From positions 1,683,001 through 1,747,000 of the forward strand of contig NZ_CP024848.1 of the NCBI RefSeq assembly GCF_003352005.1: a stretch of 64,000 bases of DNA, given 5' to 3'. Below, piece after piece: positions 45,137-53,649 of this stretch. The position numbers and the translations under genes were made by a program. The notes below the pieces were generated by a model. It searched no databases. It was not told the DNA's origin and saw nothing but the letters and a program-made list of their open reading frames with translations. Each line of letters begins with the position of its first letter. The first letter of the stretch is position 1. The stretch is from Oceanobacillus zhaokaii. GTDB taxonomy: Bacteria > Bacillota > Bacilli > Bacillales > Amphibacillaceae.

Positions 45137-46417
45137 TTGAAAAATAGTGAAATACTAGTAAGCCTTGATATAGGAACAGCAAAAATTAAAGTAATAATTG
45201 GAGAAGTATTAAATGATTCACTAAATATTATTGGTGTTGGTACGGCAAAATCAAATGGTATGAAAAAAGGTGCGATTGTTGATATAGATCAAACCGTACA
45301 ATCGATAAGAAGTGCAGTAGAACAAGCAGAGCGTATGGTTGGCATGCATATTGAAAGTGTCATTGTTGGAATTAATGGCAATCATATTCAATTACAGCCT
45401 TGTCACGGCGTTGTTGCTGTTCAGAGTGAGAATCGCGAAATTGGTGATGAGGATATTAAGCGAGTGATTGATGGTGCACAAGTAATCTCAATTCCACCAG
45501 AACGTGAAATAATTGACGTAATACCTAAACAATTTATTGTTGATGGGTTAGACGAAATTACGGACCCTAGAGGGATGATTGGGGTTCGTTTAGAAATGGA
45601 AGGTACGATTATTACATGTTCGAAAACTGTCTTGCACAATATTTTAAAATGTGTTGAGCGTGCAAATTTACAAGTATCTGATATTTGCTTACAACCATTA
45701 GCAGCTGGAACCATTGCACTATCAAAAGATGAAAAGAATATGGGGGTTGCCCTTATTGATATCGGTGGTGGCTGTTCAACTGTTTCCATCTTTGAAAATG
45801 ATCACCTCGCTTCTACTAGTGTTATAAGTTTAGGTGGGGACAATATTACGAAGGATTTATCTATCGGACTCAGGACGTCCACAGAGGAAGCTGAGGATGT
45901 AAAATTAAATTATGGACATGCATTTTATGATGATGCACAAGAAGATGAAACCTTTGAAATTTCCATTATTGGGAGCAATACAAAGCAGACTTATAATCAG
46001 CTGCAGATTTCTGATATGATCGAAGCAAGATTAGAAGAAATATATGCATTTGCTGAACGAGAAATTAGAAGAATGGGTTACCAAGAATTACCTGGTGGTT
46101 ATGTATTAACAGGCGGTACGATGATGATGTCAGGAGTTTTAGAATTAGCTCAAGACTTATTCCGCTCGAATGTCCGCATCGCAATACCTGATTACATAGG
46201 TGTTCGGGAACCACAATTCACGGCTGGAGTTGGGATTTTGCAATTCGCACACCGAAATGCAAAAATACAAGGAAAAGAATTATATCCTTCTGTAACTGTT
46301 AGTTCAAGCGAACCGAAACCAAAACGAAATCAGAAACAAGAAAAGACAAATGAACCAAAAGAAAAGAAGAAAAAAGAATCTGGAATGGCTAATCTGTTTA
46401 AATATTTCTTTGATTAA
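45137..46417 (+). CDS. ftsA: Cell-division actin homologue FtsA
   Basis: The 426-residue actin-fold protein tethers FtsZ to the membrane. Visible are ILVSLDIGTAKIKVIIGEV (phosphate-1), GVALIDIGGGCSTVSIF (phosphate-2) and YVLTGGTMMMSGVLELAQ (adenosine motif). A lysine- and glutamate-rich linker comes next, then a C-terminal amphipathic helix (MANLFKYFFD) for membrane binding. The start is TTG at 45137, with GGAGGTG seven bases upstream. ftsZ follows 102 bases after the stop. Confidence 0.96.
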   Translation: MKNSEILVSLDIGTAKIKVIIGEVLNDSLNIIGVGTAKSNGMKKGAIVDIDQTVQSIRSAVEQAERMVGMHIESVIVGINGNHIQLQPCHGVVAVQSENREIGDEDIKRVIDGAQVISIPPEREIIDVIPKQFIVDGLDEITDPRGMIGVRLEMEGTIITCSKTVLHNILKCVERANLQVSDICLQPLAAGTIALSKDEKNMGVALIDIGGGCSTVSIFENDHLASTSVISLGGDNITKDLSIGLRTSTEEAEDVKLNYGHAFYDDAQEDETFEISIIGSNTKQTYNQLQISDMIEARLEEIYAFAEREIRRMGYQELPGGYVLTGGTMMMSGVLELAQDLFRSNVRIAIPDYIGVREPQFTAGVGILQFAHRNAKIQGKELYPSVTVSSSEPKPKRNQKQEKTNEPKEKKKKESGMANLFKYFFD

Positions 46418-46519
46418 TATTTGAAGATAGTAATGACTTAGTTTAATAGTTTTATTAAAATAAGTGATGTGCATTAGCTTCTGGTACTCTTGTCATTTTG
46501 CATATTAGGAGGAACAAAT

Positions 46520-47686
46520 ATGTTGGAGTTTGATACAAATCTTGATGAATTAGCGACGATAAAAGTTATAGGCGTCGGTGGCGGCGGAAATAACGCGGTT
46601 AACCGAATGATTGAACATGGGGTAGAAGGCGTGGAGTTCATTGCTGTAAATACAGATTCACAGGCATTGAACTTATCCAAGGCCGAATTAAAGATTCAAA
46701 TTGGTGGAAAGTTAACACGAGGATTAGGTGCAGGTGCAAATCCAGAAGTTGGTAAAAAGGCTGCAGAAGAAAGTAAGGAACAAATTGAAGAAGTATTAAA
46801 AGGTGCAGATATGGTCTTTGTAACTGCTGGTATGGGTGGCGGAACTGGAACAGGTGCAGCACCGGTAATTGCTCAAGTTGCAAAAGATTTGGGTGCATTA
46901 ACAGTTGGTGTAGTAACACGACCTTTCTCATTCGAAGGAAGAAGACGTTCGACCCAGGCAATTTCTGGAATCGAAACATTAAAAGGTAGTGTAGATACAC
47001 TAATTGTTATTCCCAACGATCGTTTATTAGAAATCGTTGATAAAAATACACCTATGTTAGAAGCATTCCGTGAAGCAGATAACGTTTTAAGACAAGGTGT
47101 ACAAGGTATCTCAGATTTAATTGCAAAACCTGGTCTAATTAATGTTGACTTTGCTGATGTGAAGACAATCATGTTTGATAAAGGTTCTGCATTAATGGGT
47201 ATTGGAATTGCAACAGGAGAATCACGGGCAATGGAAGCTGCTAAAAAAGCAATTTCATCTCCTCTACTTGAAACGTCAATTGATGGTGCACACGGTATTT
47301 TAATGAACATTACCGGTGGAACGAATCTTAGCCTGTATGAAGTTCAAGAGGCTGCTGATTTAGTTACTTCTGCAGCAGATAAAGAAGTAAATGTTATTTT
47401 TGGATCGGTTATCAATGAAGATTTAAATGATGAAATTGTTGTAACTGTTATAGCAACTGGTTTTGATGAATCAATTCAGAAACCAGAAGCAAAAATAAAG
47501 CAACAACGTCCTGTCATTAATCACAATCAACATGCAGCAACACAAGCAAATGAAGAGGCGGCACCGCAACAGCGTGAACGAGAAAGAGAGCGTGAGCAAG
47601 CCCCAGCACAACCACAGCGTCAGCGACAAGAAGAAGAAGAATTGGATATTCCAACGTTCTTAAGAAACCGGAATCGCAATCGCTAA
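46520..47686 (+). CDS. ftsZ: Cell-division tubulin homologue FtsZ
   Basis: The 388-residue GTPase polymerises into the Z ring. The nucleotide site shows [18 protein letters not shown] at the N-terminus and the tubulin signature GGGTGTG at residues 106-112. The T7-loop region is [14 protein letters not shown]. The C-terminal linker (about residues 330-370) is unusually charged and Q-rich, with alternating RE ([20 protein letters not shown]). The conserved tail [17 protein letters not shown] binds FtsA, SepF and other partners. I chose the ATG at 46520 with AGGAGGAAC upstream; the frame start at 46490 has no ribosome site. A terminator follows. Confidence 0.98.
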   Translation: MLEFDTNLDELATIKVIGVGGGGNNAVNRMIEHGVEGVEFIAVNTDSQALNLSKAELKIQIGGKLTRGLGAGANPEVGKKAAEESKEQIEEVLKGADMVFVTAGMGGGTGTGAAPVIAQVAKDLGALTVGVVTRPFSFEGRRRSTQAISGIETLKGSVDTLIVIPNDRLLEIVDKNTPMLEAFREADNVLRQGVQGISDLIAKPGLINVDFADVKTIMFDKGSALMGIGIATGESRAMEAAKKAISSPLLETSIDGAHGILMNITGGTNLSLYEVQEAADLVTSAADKEVNVIFGSVINEDLNDEIVVTVIATGFDESIQKPEAKIKQQRPVINHNQHAATQANEEAAPQQREREREREQAPAQPQRQRQEEEELDIPTFLRNRNRNR

Positions 47687-47695
47687 ATGATAGAT

Positions 47696-47745
47696 AAAAA
47701 ATAGCAAGTAGGCAGCTAGGTGTAGCTGCTTACTTGCTATTTTTA
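47696..47745 (+). terminator. Terminator after ftsZ
   Basis: The stem AAAAATAGCAAGTAGGCAGC.. / ..GCTGCTTACTTGCTATTTT (about 22 bp, one G-T pair) is followed by T residues. Confidence 0.9.
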
Positions 47746-47814
47746 TGTTAAACATTCCGATAGTAATTCCACTATTTCCTATAAGTCGTTATACTGCCAC
47801 TTCCGTTTTTTATT

Positions 47815-47901
47815 CATGACAAATCTTTCAATAACTAGTTAAAATTAGCCTCTTTTCGCTTACAAGAAGTGACAGACTTTGCTTATGAATATCGATATAC
47901 T
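47815..47901 (+). promoter_or_regulatory. spoIIG-like long-spacer promoter with Spo0A-box-like sites
   Basis: GTGACA (47869-47874) and TATACT (47896-47901) are 21 bases apart. The B. subtilis spoIIG promoter likewise has an unusually long spacer and needs Spo0A. CATGACAAA at 47815-47823 and AGTGACAGA at 47868-47876 resemble the reverse Spo0A box TTYGACAAA in 7 and 6 of 9 bases. The rest of the 303-bp gap shows nothing else. Confidence 0.45.
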
Positions 47902-47989
47902 TCTCTTTAACTCCTCCTATAAATATAGTAAATGAAATTTTGAAAAATAATATAAGCAATCACCAACTCTCGAAGAAAGGAAGAGTTTG

Positions 47990-48910
47990 TTGACCATTTA
48001 TCTTGATGCCGTCTGGGCCTTGAATTTTATTTTAGATATGATGCTGCTGTTATTGACACAGGCTCTATCTCGAGATAATGCGAGAAAGCGTAGAATCCTA
48101 TTAGGTGCATTTATTGCTTCGTTGCTCGTACCAATTACTATATATTTTCCAGATTCATTTATTTCTAGTGTTTTTGGAAAATTATTCTATTCTGCTCTAA
48201 TTATATTTAGTACGTTTGGTTATCGATCCATTTATCGTTTTTCTAGACTCCTCTTATTGTTTTATTTTACTACCTTTGCTATTGGAGGTGGGTTAATCGG
48301 TTTACACTTTCTCTTACAAAATCGGATTGGGGTATCGGGTAATAGTCTGCTTACGTTTTCGAGTGGATACGGGGACCCTGTCAGCTGGATATTTGTAGTG
48401 ACTGGCTTTCCAATTGTGTGGTTATTTACCAAGTCCCGTATGGACAAGCATGTCATGGAAAAAATTCGCTATGATCAACTATATGAGGTATTGATTCAGA
48501 TTAATAATCAAAGCTTTGCAACGACCGGCTATATTGATAGTGGCAATCAATTAGTTGATCCGTTGTCAAAAAAGCCAGTAATCATTTGCGATGAATTTTT
48601 CCTGAAACAGTGGTTTACAGATGTAGAATGGGAATTATTAAAGATTGCACAGGAAACATTAGATTTCGAAATTCTTCCAAAAAATTGGGAAAATAAGATA
48701 CAAATTGTTCCTTACCAAGGTGTAGGAGGCAAGAGTATGTTTTTAATAACAATCCGGCCCGAACAGTTAATTGTCTACTATAATGAACAAAAAATCGTGT
48801 CATCAAAGGTTTTAATTGGCATCCAGTTTGCTGAATTAGTAAAGGATGGAAGTTACCATTGTTTACTGCAGCCGCAAATAATTAAATTAGCATCTGTGCA
48901 TTCAGCATAG
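47990..48910 (+). CDS. spoIIGA: Sigma-E processing peptidase SpoIIGA
   Basis: The 306-residue membrane aspartic protease cleaves the pro-sequence of sigma-E in the mother cell. The N-terminal half has five hydrophobic segments (AVWALNFILDMMLLLLTQAL first). The C-terminal half is a soluble protease domain with the active aspartate in TTGYIDSGNQLVDPLSKKPV, then IVPYQGVGGKSMFLITIRPE and SSKVLIGIQFAEL. The start is a TTG at 47990, with AAAGGAAGAG upstream. The protein then begins MTIYLDAVW, like MKIYLDVIW in B. subtilis; the TTG at 47987 is an alternative. A repeat element separates it from its substrate gene sigE. Confidence 0.9.
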   Translation: MTIYLDAVWALNFILDMMLLLLTQALSRDNARKRRILLGAFIASLLVPITIYFPDSFISSVFGKLFYSALIIFSTFGYRSIYRFSRLLLLFYFTTFAIGGGLIGLHFLLQNRIGVSGNSLLTFSSGYGDPVSWIFVVTGFPIVWLFTKSRMDKHVMEKIRYDQLYEVLIQINNQSFATTGYIDSGNQLVDPLSKKPVIICDEFFLKQWFTDVEWELLKIAQETLDFEILPKNWENKIQIVPYQGVGGKSMFLITIRPEQLIVYYNEQKIVSSKVLIGIQFAELVKDGSYHCLLQPQIIKLASVHSA

Positions 48911-48959
48911 GGGATGAAAATAGCTTAGAAAATCGCTCATTATATTGTTTGTTGCCATT

Positions 48960-49240
48960 TATATAAAATGCGAACTAAGTAGGAGCAAAGTTGATTTCCG
49001 CTCTGGATAGTCGGGCATCCGGAGGGCAACGCGGTTTGCTCCTTCGGAAGAAGACTACTTCCGATGGATCTTCAGCAGTTGCGTTTCCCGCAGGAGTCTT
49101 GCCCTGTCCTCCGCTACAATCAACGGCGTATAGAGAGGTAATACCGTCGCAACATATGCTCCCTTAAGGTGCGCGTAGTGTATTTCTGGAGCGACTGGTC
49201 GAGAGCTCTTAGCACATAAAACTGGTGCGCACTTTATATC
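48960..49240. repeat. Dispersed TIR-bounded element, copy 4
   Basis: The left end ATATAAAATGCGAACTAAG (48961-48979) and the right end GTGCGCACTTTATATC (49225-49240) are inverted repeats. Module B (GTTGATTTCCGCT ... TCCGCTACAATCAACGG) fills about 48991-49125, with a piece of module A (TAAGGTGCGCGTAGTGTATTTCTGGAGCG) at about 49166-49197. It splits spoIIGA from sigE, and a TATAAT at 49251-49256 lies just past its right end. Confidence 0.85.
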
Positions 49241-49330
49241 AACTGCTGCTTATAATCCAATACTTTAAAAATATATTTATCTTATATTAAACAGCCAAAC
49301 AAATATGATTATCAAAAGGGGAGATGTGAC

Positions 49331-50050
49331 ATGAAGGTGTGGTTTATTCGTTTACGTTTAAAATGGTATAAGCTGTTAATTAAACTAGGGATCAACTCGG
49401 ATGAAATTTACTATATTGGTGGCAGCGAAGCACTCCCACCACCTTTATCGAAGCAGGAGGAAGCAGAACTATTAATAAAACTGCCGAAAGGAGATAAAGC
49501 AGCTCGGGCAATTTTAATTGAACGTAACCTACGTTTGGTTGTGTACATCGCTCGTAAATTTGAAAATACCGGGATAAATATAGAAGATTTAATAAGTATT
49601 GGTACAATCGGCCTGATTAAAGCAGTCAACACATTCAATCCCGAGAAGAATATTAAGCTGGCTACCTATGCGTCTCGCTGTATTGAAAATGAAATTTTAA
49701 TGTATTTACGGAGAAATAATAAACTAAAATCAGAAATATCTTTCGACGAGCCGCTAAATATCGATTGGGATGGAAATGAATTATTATTATCAGATGTGCT
49801 GGGAACCGATGATGATATTATTACCAAGAACCTAGAATCAAATGTGGATAAAAGCCTATTAAAAAGCGCCTTATCTCAATTAAATGATCGAGAAAAACAA
49901 ATTATGGAGCTGCGGTTTGGACTAATTGGCGATGAAGAAAAAACGCAGAAGGATGTTGCAGATATGTTGGGAATTTCACAATCTTACATATCGAGGTTAG
50001 AAAAAAAGATTATCCGCAGACTGCAAAAAGAATTTAATAAAATGGTATAA
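49331..50050 (+). CDS. sigE: RNA polymerase sporulation sigma factor E (pro-sigma-E)
   Basis: The 239-residue sigma-70 family factor directs early mother-cell genes. It begins with a hydrophobic-amphipathic pro-sequence ([20 protein letters not shown] and following, about residues 1-27) that SpoIIGA removes. It has region 2 with [22 protein letters not shown] and [20 protein letters not shown]. Region 4 has [15 protein letters not shown] and [31 protein letters not shown] lies upstream of the ATG. In B. subtilis spoIIGA and sigE are cotranscribed; here 420 bp with a repeat lie between them. sigG follows. Confidence 0.96.
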   Translation: MKVWFIRLRLKWYKLLIKLGINSDEIYYIGGSEALPPPLSKQEEAELLIKLPKGDKAARAILIERNLRLVVYIARKFENTGINIEDLISIGTIGLIKAVNTFNPEKNIKLATYASRCIENEILMYLRRNNKLKSEISFDEPLNIDWDGNELLLSDVLGTDDDIITKNLESNVDKSLLKSALSQLNDREKQIMELRFGLIGDEEKTQKDVADMLGISQSYISRLEKKIIRRLQKEFNKMV

Positions 50051-50105
50051 CCGTATTGTATCAACTTTTGATAAGATCTGGCATTTTTTTCAAGTAAATG
50101 ACGTT

Positions 50106-50135
50106 GCATAAAAACTTTTCCAGTTGGTGATAATG
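50106..50135 (+). promoter_or_regulatory. Sigma-F/sigma-G type promoter before sigG
   Basis: GCATA (50106-50110), 15 bases, GGTGATAATG (50126-50135) fits the sigma-F/G consensus (GHATA, then GGnnAnAATA) well. sigG (spoIIIG) is a forespore gene read from such a promoter in B. subtilis. Confidence 0.7.
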
Positions 50136-50172
50136 ACCATGAACAGCATCACCATCTGGGAGGGTTAACAGA

Positions 50173-50955
50173 ATGACTAGACATAAAGTTGTAATATGTG
50201 GTGTTGATACATCGAAACTGCCCGTACTTAAGAACGACGAAATGAAAAAGCTGTTTATTCGGATGCAACAAGAAGGAGATATAACCGCTAGAGAAGAGCT
50301 TGTTAACGGAAACCTTAGATTAGTATTAAGTGTCATACAGCGTTTTAATAATCGCGGAGAATTCGTTGATGACTTATTTCAAGTAGGATGTATTGGCTTA
50401 ATGAAATCCATTGATAATTTTGATTTAGGGCATAATGTCCGCTTTTCCACTTATGCCGTACCAATGATTATTGGTGAAATTAGAAGGTATTTACGAGATA
50501 ATAATCCGATAAGAGTGTCGAGATCACTAAGAGATATTGCATATAAGGCATTGCAAGTAAGGGAAAAATTGATCAATAAAACATCGAGAGAACCAACACC
50601 AGCGGAAATTGCAGAAGAAATGGATGTTCCACATTCAGAAATTGTGTTCGCATTAGATGCTATTCAAGATCCGGTATCATTATTTGAACCAATTTATAAT
50701 GATGGAGGGGATCCAATCTTTGTTGTCGATCAAATAAGTGATGATAAGGATAAAGACTCAACTTGGGTTGATAAAATTTCCTTAAAAGAGGGAATGTATA
50801 ATTTAAATGAACGGGAGAAAATGATCTTAAACAAGCGATTTTTTCAAGGGAAAACGCAAATGGAAGTGGCAGACGAAATAGGAATCTCCCAAGCTCAAGT
50901 CTCCCGCCTGGAAAAAGCAGCGATAAGCCAAATGAACAAGCAAATGTTTGAGTAA
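50173..50955 (+). CDS. sigG: RNA polymerase sporulation sigma factor G
   Basis: The 260-residue sigma factor controls late forespore genes. It opens MTRHKVVICGVDTSKLPVL, typical of sigma-G, and has region 2 EELVNGNLRLVLSVIQRFNN, GEFVDDLFQVGCIGLMKSID and FSTYAVPMIIGEIRRYLRDNN. Region 4 is LNEREKMILNKRFFQGKTQMEVADEIGISQAQVSRLEKAAI. The ribosome site GGAGGG precedes the ATG. The upstream promoter is of the sigma-F/G type. ylmA, next in B. subtilis, is missing; a repeat region follows instead. Confidence 0.96.
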   Translation: MTRHKVVICGVDTSKLPVLKNDEMKKLFIRMQQEGDITAREELVNGNLRLVLSVIQRFNNRGEFVDDLFQVGCIGLMKSIDNFDLGHNVRFSTYAVPMIIGEIRRYLRDNNPIRVSRSLRDIAYKALQVREKLINKTSREPTPAEIAEEMDVPHSEIVFALDAIQDPVSLFEPIYNDGGDPIFVVDQISDDKDKDSTWVDKISLKEGMYNLNEREKMILNKRFFQGKTQMEVADEIGISQAQVSRLEKAAISQMNKQMFE

Positions 50956-50956
50956 A

Positions 50957-51080
50957 TGAAAAGCTGAAACGACTGTTCATGTTCAGAGACGGACGCATAA
51001 GCAGGGGACCGAAAACGCGTGGTGTTCCGCGTTGAAGTGTCAACTGCTTATGACGGTAGTCTCTAGAAGTTGAAGCTAGA
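50957..51080. repeat. Large nested palindrome of the GCTC/CATAAGC family after sigG
   Basis: Three nested stems form one long hairpin: AGAGAC (50985-50990) with GTCTCT (51059-51064), CATAAGCAG (50996-51004) with CTGCTTATG (51044-51052), and AACGCG (51014-51019) with CGCGTT (51028-51033). The flanks AAAAGCTGAAACG and GTTGAAGCTAGA also resemble each other inverted. It is like the repeated CATAAGC hairpins of Bacillaceae intergenic regions. Confidence 0.7.
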
Positions 51081-51083
51081 TGA

Positions 51084-51212
51084 ATAAGTATAGCGGACTA
51101 TTCAGTATGTCTAAAACTATAGCTGATTTTACAAATTAAAAAGTTGATGTAAATATTCTTGAGCGACTAGCCTGAGAGCCTTAAGCCCTATACTAGTCTG
51201 CAATTTACATAT
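51084..51212. repeat. Dispersed TIR-bounded element, copy 6 (degenerate)
   Basis: The left end ATAAGTATAGCGGACTA (51084-51100) and the right end CTAGTCTGCAATTTACATAT (51193-51212) are degenerate terminal repeats. The inside has CTTGAGCGACTAGCCTGAGAGC, which aligns with CTGGAGCGACTGGTCGAGAGC of copy 4. It looks like a remnant with most of both modules lost. Confidence 0.55.
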
Positions 51213-51339
51213 AATCCGTACAAAATAAGCTAAAAATGGAAGAAATCGTTTGTTGCAAATACGATTTCTTCTATTTTTTTATTTCCAGATGAAAAAAACC
51301 AAAACACTCGCATATAGTTAAATAAAGGCGGTGATTAGA

Positions 51340-51621
51340 TTGGTAAAATTATCAGAGCTACAATTAAAAGAAGTGATAATTGTTGATGATGGGCGAAGGT
51401 TAGGACATATTTCCGATCTAGAAATCAATACGAATACAGGTAAAATAACAGCAATCATTCTTATAGCAAAAGATAAGAGAAACAGTTTATTTGGAAAAGT
51501 AGATGAGCTTGTTATCCGCTGGGAACAGATTATTCGAATTGGCTCAGATGTTGTTCTAGTCAAAGATGTGCATGAGCAACCCCTATCTTCCGAGGTGCAT
51601 TTTCCAAAAAAAGATAAATAA
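51340..51621 (+). CDS. ylmC: YlmC/YmxH family sporulation protein (PRC-barrel)
   Basis: This is a 93-residue single PRC-barrel-like domain of the YlmC/YmxH family, cytoplasmic and of unknown role; family members are often sporulation-associated. It has KLSELQLKEVIIVDDGRRLG, then HISDLEINTNTGKITAIILI and IRWEQIIRIGSDVVLV, the usual pattern. I chose the TTG at 51340 because GGCGGTGAT lies just upstream; the GTG at 51331 overlaps the ribosome site. ylmD follows 50 bases later, so it starts the ylm block. Confidence 0.8.
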   Translation: MVKLSELQLKEVIIVDDGRRLGHISDLEINTNTGKITAIILIAKDKRNSLFGKVDELVIRWEQIIRIGSDVVLVKDVHEQPLSSEVHFPKKDK

Positions 51622-51671
51622 CATGCAAAATATGATAAAATGATACAAACATACTTTCAGGAGGTTTATAC

Positions 51672-52481
51672 ATGTCAGAACCATTTAAGCAGTCGAATGA
51701 ATCCTATTTACATATCGAAAATTGGCAGAAACGTAATCCCAACCTGAGAGCAGGCTTTACGACTAGGAATGGCGGGGTAAGTCGTCCACCATTTGGGACG
51801 TTCAATTGCGGTCTTCACGTGAATGATAGGACAGAAACAGTCATTGAAAATCGAACGTTATTAGCAAAAGAATTAAACATGCCGCTTGAAAATTGGGTAA
51901 CAGGGGAACAAGTACATGGAACGAATATTAAAATTATTGTTGACAGAGATAAAGGGCGTGGTGCTAAGTCCTATGATAACGCAATTAAAGGGATAGATGG
52001 ACTGATTACTAATAAGAAAGGGATACTTTGTACAGCATTTTTTGCTGACTGTGTCCCTCTATATTTCTATGATCCAGTTACAGAATATATTGGAATTGCC
52101 CATGCAGGTTGGAAAGGCACAGTAAATGGAATCCAAGAACAAATGGTACAAGCATTAAAAGAAGTTGGTGTAGATACTGCAGATTTACTAGTAGCTATTG
52201 GACCATCAATATCACAGGAAAAATATGAAGTAGATGATCGTGTCATAGAGGCAATTTCTAAGGAGTATAGACAAAAAACTGTTACTCCACAAGACAATCA
52301 ACGTTATTTATTAGATTTAAAACAATTAAATGCAGAAATCCTTTTACAATCTGGTGTTTTACGTCATAATATAGAGGTAACAAATTATTGCACACATCAA
52401 GATGAAGCGTTGTTTTTTTCACATCGCCGTGATAACGGAAAAACAGGAAGAATGCTAGGATTCCTAGGATTTCAAGAGTGA
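51672..52481 (+). CDS. ylmD: YlmD/YfiH (PgeF) family protein
   Basis: The 269-residue protein belongs to the DUF152/YfiH/laccase-domain family, reported to have purine nucleoside phosphorylase and adenosine deaminase activity or, earlier, polyphenol oxidase activity. Conserved residues are visible in GGVSRPPFGTFNCGLHVND, TGEQVHGTNIK, the C-containing TAFFADCVPLYFYDP, and AHAGWKGTVNGIQEQMV, where His and Cys ligate zinc. The C-terminus has FSHRRDNGKTGRMLGF. AGGAGG precedes the ATG. The ylmD-ylmE-sepF-ylmG-ylmH order is that of B. subtilis. Confidence 0.9.
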   Translation: MSEPFKQSNESYLHIENWQKRNPNLRAGFTTRNGGVSRPPFGTFNCGLHVNDRTETVIENRTLLAKELNMPLENWVTGEQVHGTNIKIIVDRDKGRGAKSYDNAIKGIDGLITNKKGILCTAFFADCVPLYFYDPVTEYIGIAHAGWKGTVNGIQEQMVQALKEVGVDTADLLVAIGPSISQEKYEVDDRVIEAISKEYRQKTVTPQDNQRYLLDLKQLNAEILLQSGVLRHNIEVTNYCTHQDEALFFSHRRDNGKTGRMLGFLGFQE

Positions 52482-52505
52482 TGATGCTGGGAAGGGGAAT
52501 AGAAC

Positions 52506-53177
52506 GTGGACGTAGCAGCAAATTTAGAGATGATCAATCATAATATTAATGAAGCTTGTGCTCGAAGTAATCGAAAATCAGAAGAACTTACTATAATTGG
52601 GGTAACGAAATATGTTACAATAGAGCGAACGATTGAGGCAATTGAAGCAGGTATTGAAAATATTGGTGAAAATCGTAATGAAGGATTTTTAGAAAAATAC
52701 AATCAAATCGGTACAAGGGCAAAATGGCATTTTATTGGGAGCCTGCAATCAAGAAAGGTAAAGGATATTATAGATAAAGTAGATGTCCTCCATTCACTTG
52801 ATCGCCTATCCCTTGCAAAAGAAATAAATAAACGAGCGGGCAAACGAGTAGACTGTTTCATTCAAGTAAATGTGAGTGGGGAACAGTCGAAACATGGACT
52901 TGCTCCTGAAGAGGTCCTCCTATTTATAGAAAATCTTGCAGCATATGAAAAAGTTCATATTATCGGTTTAATGACAATGGCACCGCATATTGATGATGAG
53001 GAAAAGATTCGATCCGTATTTAGGCAACTTTCAGTGCTAAGAGATTCGATTCAATCTCTTAATTATGACCATGCACCATGTTCTTTTTTATCAATGGGAA
53101 TGAGTAATGACTATGAGATAGCAATCGAAGAAGGAGCAACCCATATTCGGATTGGTTCGAATTTAGTTGGGAACTAA
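52506..53177 (+). CDS. ylmE: YggS family pyridoxal-phosphate homeostasis protein (YlmE)
   Basis: The 223-residue alanine-racemase-fold PLP-binding protein of the YggS/PROSC family buffers PLP. The PLP lysine is in TIIGVTKYVTIERTIEA. Following motifs are IGENRNEGFLEKY, WHFIGSLQSRKVKDI, and the C-terminal SFLSMGMSNDYEIAIEEGATHIRIGSNLVG with the phosphate-binding site. The start is GTG at 52506, with GGGAAGGGG upstream. Like its neighbours ylmD and sepF it lies downstream of sigG, forming part of the ylm operon leading to divIVA. Confidence 0.92.
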   Translation: MDVAANLEMINHNINEACARSNRKSEELTIIGVTKYVTIERTIEAIEAGIENIGENRNEGFLEKYNQIGTRAKWHFIGSLQSRKVKDIIDKVDVLHSLDRLSLAKEINKRAGKRVDCFIQVNVSGEQSKHGLAPEEVLLFIENLAAYEKVHIIGLMTMAPHIDDEEKIRSVFRQLSVLRDSIQSLNYDHAPCSFLSMGMSNDYEIAIEEGATHIRIGSNLVGN

Positions 53178-53205
53178 AAAAATCAAATATTAGTGAGGTG
53201 TACAA

Positions 53206-53643
53206 ATGAGCATTAAAAATAAACTTAAAAATTACTTTTCGATGGATGATGAGTATGAATATGAATATGTTGAGGAATCAGAATTACCAGAGACGAGTAA
53301 AATAACAGCACCTAAACCGAAAAATCAAAATGTCGTTAGTCTATCAAGTATTCAACAACCATCGTCTAAAGTTGTACTATGTGAGCCGAGAAACTATAAT
53401 GAAGCACAGGAGATAGCGGATAATATAGTAAATCGTCGAGCGGTCGTTATTAACCTTCAACGGGTTGACCATGATCAAGCGAAACGAATTGTTGACTTTC
53501 TAAGTGGGACAGTTTATGCAGTTAATGGTGATATCCAAAAACTTGGAGCAGAAACATTCCTCTGTACACCAGATAACGTCGATGTATCTGGAACAATCTC
53601 AGAAAATTATGCCGCTGAAGATGATTATAATAAAGGATGGTAG
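53206..53643 (+). CDS. sepF: Cell-division protein SepF
   Basis: The 145-residue protein binds the membrane by an N-terminal amphipathic helix ([20 protein letters not shown]) and polymerises into rings that bundle FtsZ. The acidic, tyrosine-rich linker ([11 protein letters not shown]) leads to the C-terminal DUF552 domain (about residues 58-138) with [39 protein letters not shown] and [26 protein letters not shown] lies upstream of the ATG. ylmG follows after six bases. Confidence 0.94.
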   Translation: MSIKNKLKNYFSMDDEYEYEYVEESELPETSKITAPKPKNQNVVSLSSIQQPSSKVVLCEPRNYNEAQEIADNIVNRRAVVINLQRVDHDQAKRIVDFLSGTVYAVNGDIQKLGAETFLCTPDNVDVSGTISENYAAEDDYNKGW

Positions 53644-53649
53644 CACGCA

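Noticed and set aside
46873..47310. 145-residue antisense ORF within ftsZ
   Set aside because: It is a shadow of the ftsZ codon pattern. The ftsZ protein is complete, and no promoter or ribosome site serves the antisense frame.
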